Positions 58,585 to 64,000 of a DNA stretch of 64,000 nucleotides are shown piece by piece. The position numbers were made by a program, and so were the translations under genes. Each line of letters begins with the position of its first letter. Position 1 is the stretch's first letter. The notes beneath the pieces were generated by a model. The model saw only the letters and a list, made by a program, of their open reading frames with translations. It did not search any database and had not been told where the DNA came from. Origin of the DNA: Adenophora triphylla var. japonica (Eukaryota; Streptophyta; Magnoliopsida; Asterales; Campanulaceae); contig JAFEMH010003609.1 of NCBI GenBank assembly GCA_022495995.1, forward strand, positions 124,001 through 188,000, read 5' to 3'.

Positions 58585-59693
58585 GCCAAAAACTTATAAA
58601 AAACGTGTTTTTTGTTAACTTAACAAAAAACGTGTTTTAAAAAACGGGCGACTCATTCTCTCTCTCACTTTCTCTCACTAAACGCAAACTTCTCTCACAC
58701 TATGCGGAAATGGCGATCTTCCATTCTCGCTCCCCAGACCGTCTTCCTCATCAGCCAACTCTCTCTCTCTAATCCTCTTCCTCACCATTTCTCCGGTAGC
58801 ACCTGTAAATGATTCCGGGAACATATTCGTTGTCGTTGCCGTTGCCGACACTTCTGCCATTTTGAATATGTTGCAGAATCAGATCTGCTCTCTCTCTCTC
58901 TCTGTCTCTCTCTCTCTAAGTTTCTCTCACTAAAATGGGTTTGTGAACACAGATTTGGCAATGTGGGTGGAGAGCTTAAGTTGAGATCTCTGTTTTTGCT
59001 TGCTCTGTGTGTGTGTAAAGAGAGAGAAATCTGAATTCCCCTGTCTCCAAGAGGATGAGCCAAACAGAGCTTCTTAAATTAGAACTTATTTTTTGAGTTT
59101 TAGGTTTTGAATATCAATTGGTATAGTGCCAGCAAGGTTAATTGTGAGTGCCAGCAAGGTGTAGAATGGTGTGCAGGGGAATGGGTAATTAGATGCCAGT
59201 GTATGTGTTTTGAAGTGCCAGTTCATGTGTTTTGGAGTGTCAGTCCATGTGTTTATGAGTGCCAGTGCTTGTGTTTTTGAGAGCCAGCAAAAATTATTAC
59301 CAGTATTTTTGAGTGCCAGTGCATATGTTTTTGAATGCCAGTGCATGTGTTTTTGAATGCCAGTGCTTGTGTTTTTGAGAGCCAGCAAAAATGTTAATGT
59401 AACAAAGTGCCAGTGTTAGTGTAACAGAGTGCCAGTGTGAAGAGTGCCAGTTAATGTATATAAAAGTGCCCGTGTAAAAAGTGTCAGTGTTAGTTTAACA
59501 AAGTGCCAGTGCCAGTTTACACTGACACTTTGTTAAATTGGTACTGACACTTTTTTCACTGGCATTTTGTTGCACATGCACTGACACTTTATCACACTGA
59601 CACTTTGTTTAACTGGCACTGGCACAAACGGGGAAATACAAAACACATTTTTTCTAAGTGCCAGAAAAAACGCGTTTTTTATAAGACCAACTC
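58585..59693 (-). mobile_element. MULE-like non-autonomous element, copy Y
   Basis: A perfect 9-bp duplication ATCAGAGAG (58576-58584, 59694-59702) fits a Mutator-like element. The ends GCCAAAAACTTATAAAAAAC and GTTTTTTATAAGACCAACTC are imperfect inverted repeats and match copy X at 8911-10426 in opposite orientation. The interior has a GTGCCAGT-based array (59120-59520), its inverted form (59515-59640) and a CT-microsatellite (58880-58920). No transposase. Confidence 0.88.
59120..59640. repeat. Direct and inverted GTGCCAGT arrays in MULE Y
   Basis: Units such as GTGCCAGTGCATGTGTTTTT repeat about twelve times and are followed by reverse-complement units (ACTGACACTTTGTTAAATTG). Confidence 0.85.
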
Positions 59694-59982
59694 ATCAGAG
59701 AGTGACAAGTGGCGCACTAGGAAAAAAAGAAAAAAAAAAGCCAAACCTTCAACATCAACGCGCCTCTTTCGGCGGTGTGTTACACGCTCCTTTTTCTGCC
59801 CAATAGGATTGCGACACGCGGCATAAATGGGGCCCAAATTTTTTTTCAACACCCGTTGAAAAAATTCAACAAAATGAAAAAGTTTAAAATGTTGAAAAAA
59901 ATTCAACACTCCCATTGCACCCTTTCAACTGTTGAAAAAAAAATTTCAACACCCATTTTCAACCCCATTGTAAATGGTCTAA

Positions 59983-60623
59983 GCTACTTTCATTTTATTA
60001 TTTAGTTAATAAACTAACTGAATCATTAAAAAGCTAACCAAGCTTCGTTATAAAACAAATTTCTCTGTATGAATTTTATTACAAATATACTGAACTTTGA
60101 AATTCTATTAATTATTTAACAAGTATTTTTAGTTACAGTAATTTTTAAATTAAAATAATTAAATTAATAAATAAATTGAAACCGTCGAAACAGTGAAATC
60201 GAAATCGGAAACCGATGATTGGAATCGGGAACCTGAAATATACGGTTCCACAAAACCAAGAACCGGAAGTTTGGAATCGGGAATCAAAAACCGTACTCAA
60301 GTGAGCACGTCTAGGCACAAAGGAGCTTGAGAGCTTGGGAGAAAATTACTTTTCAAGAGAATCTTCTTCTATTCTATTCGGAAGAGGCAATCGTTTATTG
60401 ATCGAGTTTGAACAGGCATTAATCAAGTTCTAACATGCTTAAAAACATCATGATTTTGGGCTATGGTATATCATCCTATGGAGTACATCAGTAAGCTGGA
60501 AATAAGTCAGATAAAGGTTTTACAATAAGCCAGATAAAGGTTTTAATTTGGACGTTGCTTATGCAACGGTAAAAATTATTCTAATTTTTATTTAAAAATG
60601 AGACAATTATTTTGGAAAGTCTG
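59983..60623. other. Intergenic flank, no gene
   Basis: Holds the right half of the AACCGG-word region (60170-60300). Nothing else recognised. Confidence 0.45.
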
Positions 60624-60626
60624 TAA

Positions 60627-61041
60627 GAGCATCTTTAATAATAAAACTTCAAACCCATCTCCCCCTCCTCCACATTAGCTTCACGTCATCAGTCATCAAA
60701 AACACAACTCAAAACAATTTTATCTTCATTCATGACAAAAGTCATCAGTTTTCCTCTCCTACTTTTTATTAATAATGATAGTTTTTTCAATATTCTTGTA
60801 TTTTTATTATTTTTTATATGTTAATTACAATTTTTATAAAAAATAAAATTTAATTTAAAAAATATGACACGTGTCACCCTCTAATTAGTCATTATAAATG
60901 TTTTTTTTTCTCCAAGCTGTGGCTTCTGGCAAAAGAAAAAAATGTAAAAGTCATCCGTGACTTTTACAAAGTCATGAATGTGAGATGTCTCCATTGCCAC
61001 TAGCCCATGTCGTGAGTCTTGTGCCATGGTTGTAGATGGTC
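60627..61041. mobile_element. Tourist-like MITE upstream of RFT1
   Basis: Left GAGCATCTTTAATAATAAAA, right CCATGGTTGTAGATGGTC; TAA at 60624-60626 and 61042-61044. Same family as 52528-53261. It ends about 200 bp before the RFT1 start codon, so it lies in the promoter region. Confidence 0.84.
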
Positions 61042-61237
61042 TAAATATGTAATTTTTTTCACAGATTAAATGCAAAATTATTTTATTATAGACCAAGGAA
61101 CAAGTTACACATTGATTTTCTAAATTAGGGTTTATTGGAACAATCCCCAATTCTTCTCCCAGTCACATTTGCATTTCACGGTGATTCCTCTAATCAAATT
61201 CATCAAAAATTGTAATCAGACACCATAAAGATCAGAA

Positions 61238-62823
61238 ATGTCAAAAGCGCCTTCTTCATCGTCGATCGATGCCGGGGAACGGTCTCAACCGGTCGGAGTT
61301 GGAGAAGATGCACCCAATCTCTCTCGCACATTCAAATATTTATTAGGTGAATTTTTACTCATATATGTTTCTAGGGTTCAATTCAATGCCAAATTCTCTT
61401 CATCTAAAACCTTCATTATGTGTACATGTGTTATATATAGCTACTCAGTTTTTGGCGCGGGGAATTCCGTTCATATTCAATTCGTGGATTGTCAGGCATC
61501 TAACTGAGGAAGACTATGCGGTATTTTCAAACCCACACTGATCATTTGACTTAATAATTTAGTATAGCTAAAATATCGTTTGGTTGGACTTAATGTGTCA
61601 TGCTCTTAATGGGATATTTTGTGCTTTCTACTGTCAAAATTTGTTGGTTCCTAGGTTTTTTCATTTATTTATTGTTGCTCTATATGTTCATTTTCTAGTT
61701 ATTTGAAGGAGGACATTGTTTAGCAGTTGAATTTCTCACTATACTTGCATCTTGGTTCTCTTGTAACTGATTTGATCATTGCTCACCTGTGATCATTATT
61801 ATTTTAATGCGGAGTAAGATACATATGATTCAAGCGTATATTCACTTATTCCCACTCAATTTTTGTTGGTTTTGTTTTTCTTGACTCCTGTATGTTACAA
61901 AGTCGACAATTGCAGTTCCATATATGGACTTTGATTTTCTGTTTTCTTTAAGGTCTTTACCAAATTCATTTCAACCTCATTATGTGCTATTTGAATTGTC
62001 TCAGTACCAACATGGGTCATTGCTTTTTCGCAAGTAACTTGAGTTTTGCAAATGTCCAAGTTGTTCCTTTCCTTCTCGTTTCTAAGACTTTTGACTTTCC
62101 ACCCTAATGCTCATATTGTTTTTCTTCTTTACACAATGCAGCTGTATGCTGTGCAGTTTCATCTATTCGTCACCTGTGTCTTGTTCCTTAGTCGAGAGGG
62201 TTTCCGGAGAGCATGCATGAGGGCAGACATTAGATGGTATTTCACATGCTTATATTGATGCGTTTTCAAGTACTGATCTGTATTGGAGCAATTTTTCCAT
62301 TTAATAATTGGTTCTTCTGTTTTCCGCGCATAACATGGATCCTTTGTGTTGTCAATTGAATTTTTTTTTTTTATTATTATCTGGGCTTGACTCTGTGGTG
62401 AGAATTTAGATTAGTAATGAACATGTTTTTTAGATCAGTAATGGACATGTTTAAATAGTAATTGTTTGAAATCTTGTCCTTGTTCTTCGTGTACTGGAGC
62501 TTGTCGTTGTCGATTTTCTTTTGGCAGAGAAGAGAGTATCATAAGCTGCTTCATAGGAAGGATCACTAGATTCTTATCTCTTCTATATAGTCACATATGT
62601 ACCTTTCCCATGCGAATCACATATGTAAATCTATTACTAAGATTTCGTATTTACTTTTACAGCGACGGAGCTTCAAATGGTGAAAATGCAGCAAAGCTTT
62701 TGAAAGTAGCGTGGATGACTCTCCCATTGGGAATCCTCATTACAATTTCTGCATGTGTGTTTGTCTTCTGGTGGCAAGCTTTAAGTTATTCTAGCGCATA
62801 TGCTCAAGCTATCTTGATCAATG
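61238..62823 (+). CDS. RFT1: RFT1-like ER membrane protein, first four coding exons (gene continues past the window)
   Basis: Exons 61238-61346, 61441-61520, 62142-62236 and 62663-62823 join in phase (1, 0, 2, 1) to about 148 codons. The protein starts MSKAPSSSSIDAGERSQPVG, then LSRTFKYLLATQFLARGIPF and NSWIVRHLTEEDYALYAVQF, then HLFVTCVLFLSREGFRRACM and a fourth-exon helix pair (WMTLPLGILITISACVFVF, WWQALSYSSAYAQAILI). These blocks are diagnostic of RFT1, a multi-span ER membrane protein of about 500 residues in the MOP exporter superfamily. It is needed for dolichol-linked Man5GlcNAc2 use in N-glycosylation, though whether it is the flippase is debated. The exon 2 start was set at 61441 because only this AG keeps phase. 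The remaining exons must lie beyond 64000, after an intron holding a Stowaway MITE and an RTE LINE tail. Confidence 0.93.
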
Positions 62824-62947
62824 GTAACACACAATTTTACTTACAAAATTCTTGTTGTTGTGCAGTTGCTCCTTTTATTCATTCTTTATGTTTATATAGT
62901 TGAATTTCATTCTATTAGAGGAATGTTATAATTCCGGGAAATTCACA

Positions 62948-63214
62948 CTCCCTCCGTCCCGTTAATAACTACACACTTTGTGTTGGGTATGGGGATTAAG
63001 GAAAAGTGTTGAGTGGAGTAGGTGTTGTGAGTATGAAAGGTTAGATAGTAGAGATAAGGTGGGGTGGGGAATAGTAAGTGTCTAAGTGGATAGTTGTTTT
63101 GAGTATGCAAGTGGGTCCCAATGAATGTAAGAGTATTAGAAATTTTCCATTTTAGGAAAGTGTAGTTTTTAATGGGAAAGCGGTAATATGTGTAATTATT
63201 AATGGAACAGAGAG
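62948..63214. mobile_element. Stowaway MITE in RFT1 intron 4
   Basis: Left CTCCCTCCGTCCCGTTAATA, right AATTATTAATGGAACAGAGAG followed by TA; the left TA is mutated to CA. Confidence 0.83.
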
Positions 63215-63241
63215 TATATTAGGATTTCAACATCTTGAGAT

Positions 63242-64000
63242 ACAACAACAACAACAACAACAACAAAGCCTTAGTCCCAAAATAATTTGGGGTCGGCTAA
63301 CATGAATCCTCATATGTTATCGTGAAAAAAATAAATAAATAAAAAATAAAAAAATAAAAAATAAAATAAAAATAAAATAAAATAAAATAAAATAAATAAA
63401 AATAAATAAAAAAAAATAATAAAATAAATAAAAAAAAAAATAAATAAAAAATCAACCCCCCACTTGGATTTTTGCCCTCCACTTCGGCCTCTTCAACACC
63501 ATACTTTCATCCACTCTAAGTAAATTCATATCATTTTCAATTACTCTAATCCAAGTTTGTTTCGGGGTCTTCCCTACCCTCGCCATTTTATCATTTCTCC
63601 ACTGCTCCGCCTCCTAACCTGCATCACTCTGGCCTCCTTCTCACATGTCCAAACCACCGTAGACGATTTTCCCCTCATTTTATCCTCACCGGGCGCAACT
63701 CCTACTTTACCTCCGATCACCTCATTCCCCAATCGATCCTTTCAGTATGACCGCACATCCATCGAAGCATACGCATCTCCGCCACATTCATCTTACGCAC
63801 GCGACACTAAGCTTTCACGCCCAACATTCGGTGCCGTAAAGCAATGCCACTAATTGCCTGTAGAATTTTCCTTTAATCTATCGGGCATGCCGCGATCACA
63901 TAGAAACCCCGTAGCACTCTTCCACTTCAACCAACCTCCGCTTTAATCCTACGAGTCACATCTCCATCTAATTCTCCATCATTTTGGATAATGGATCCAA
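63242..64000 (-). mobile_element. RTE-type LINE, 3' end, truncated by the window edge
   Basis: On the minus strand the element ends in TTG repeats preceded by GGGACTAAGGCTTTG and GCCGACCCCAAATTATT, the standard plant RTE/Au tail. Further in, the minus strand encodes QTWIRVIENDMNLLRVDESM and LKRPKWRA, then degenerate remains of the RT C-terminal block (MPDRLK... GTECW). Stops break it. An A/T-rich simple repeat (63325-63450) sits between tail and ORF. Confidence 0.85.
63325..63450. repeat. (AAATA)n-type simple repeat
   Basis: Irregular AAATA and AAAATA units within the LINE 3' region. Confidence 0.9.

Larger units (their letters stand above)
58040..59979. mobile_element. Harbinger/Tourist-like MITE split by a MULE
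   Basis: Left GACCATTTACAATAGTTTCA, right TTCAACCCCATTGTAAATGGTC; TAA at 58037-58039 and 59980-59982. Without the nested MULE it is about 820 bp, with many TTCAACACCC words. Confidence 0.84.

Noticed and set aside
63297..63482. Minus-strand frame rich in Phe and Tyr
   Set aside because: Translation of the AAATA simple repeat.
1..64000. tRNA, rRNA, microRNA precursor or organelle-derived DNA
   Set aside because: No tRNA cloverleaf, rRNA or plastid/mitochondrial gene sequence was recognised; foldbacks found are explained by MITEs.

Overview
This window is nuclear DNA of a flowering plant, most likely a eudicot. The evidence is AT-rich introns with GT-AG borders, a cytosolic ribosomal protein gene whose promoter has telo-box and site II motifs, and the set of transposons. 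The species cannot be named from the sequence.

Three host genes can be supported. (1) On the minus strand, 4759-8659 holds a four-exon gene for a 352-aa protein of unknown function with a low-complexity N-terminus and a C-terminal membrane anchor. (2) On the plus strand, 54512-57098 holds an intact four-exon RPL15 gene (204 aa). (3) On the plus strand, from 61238 to beyond the right edge, lie the first four coding exons of RFT1, an ER membrane protein of the N-glycosylation pathway. The genes have unrelated functions. All three carry Stowaway MITEs in introns.

Most of the rest is nested mobile DNA. 60-3241: non-autonomous Helitron. 8911-10426: MULE-like element. 13170-14010: RTE-type LINE remnant with a Stowaway inside. 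15709-16459: solo LTR. 17062-29918: 12.9-kb Ty3/gypsy element of Tat type, with 5-bp target duplication, broken gag-pol, dual RNase H and a broken antisense ORF. 30409-38522: Helitron with Rep/helicase gene on the minus strand, decayed by frameshifts; its N-terminal part contains three copies of a two-exon module. 38523-41067: AP2/ERF gene fragment and ACCGGT-rich repeats, bounded by a second Helitron 5' terminus. 41210-42787: hAT element with two nested MITEs, itself inserted in the end of a Tourist-like MITE. 43315-47545: short LTR element that keeps only an antisense ORF. 47885-49379: MULE-like element with a nested hAT MITE. 49834-51471: Helitron built around a nine-copy tandem array. 51520-53571: three Tourist-like MITEs nested in one another and abutting a 268-bp Helitron. 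58040-59979: TAA-flanked MITE split by a second copy of the MULE seen at 8911. 63242-64000: another RTE LINE 3' end inside RFT1.

Most element borders were set from target-site duplications or terminal motifs read directly in the sequence; borders given as approximate or eroded are marked. Family names rest on recognised motifs, not on database searches.
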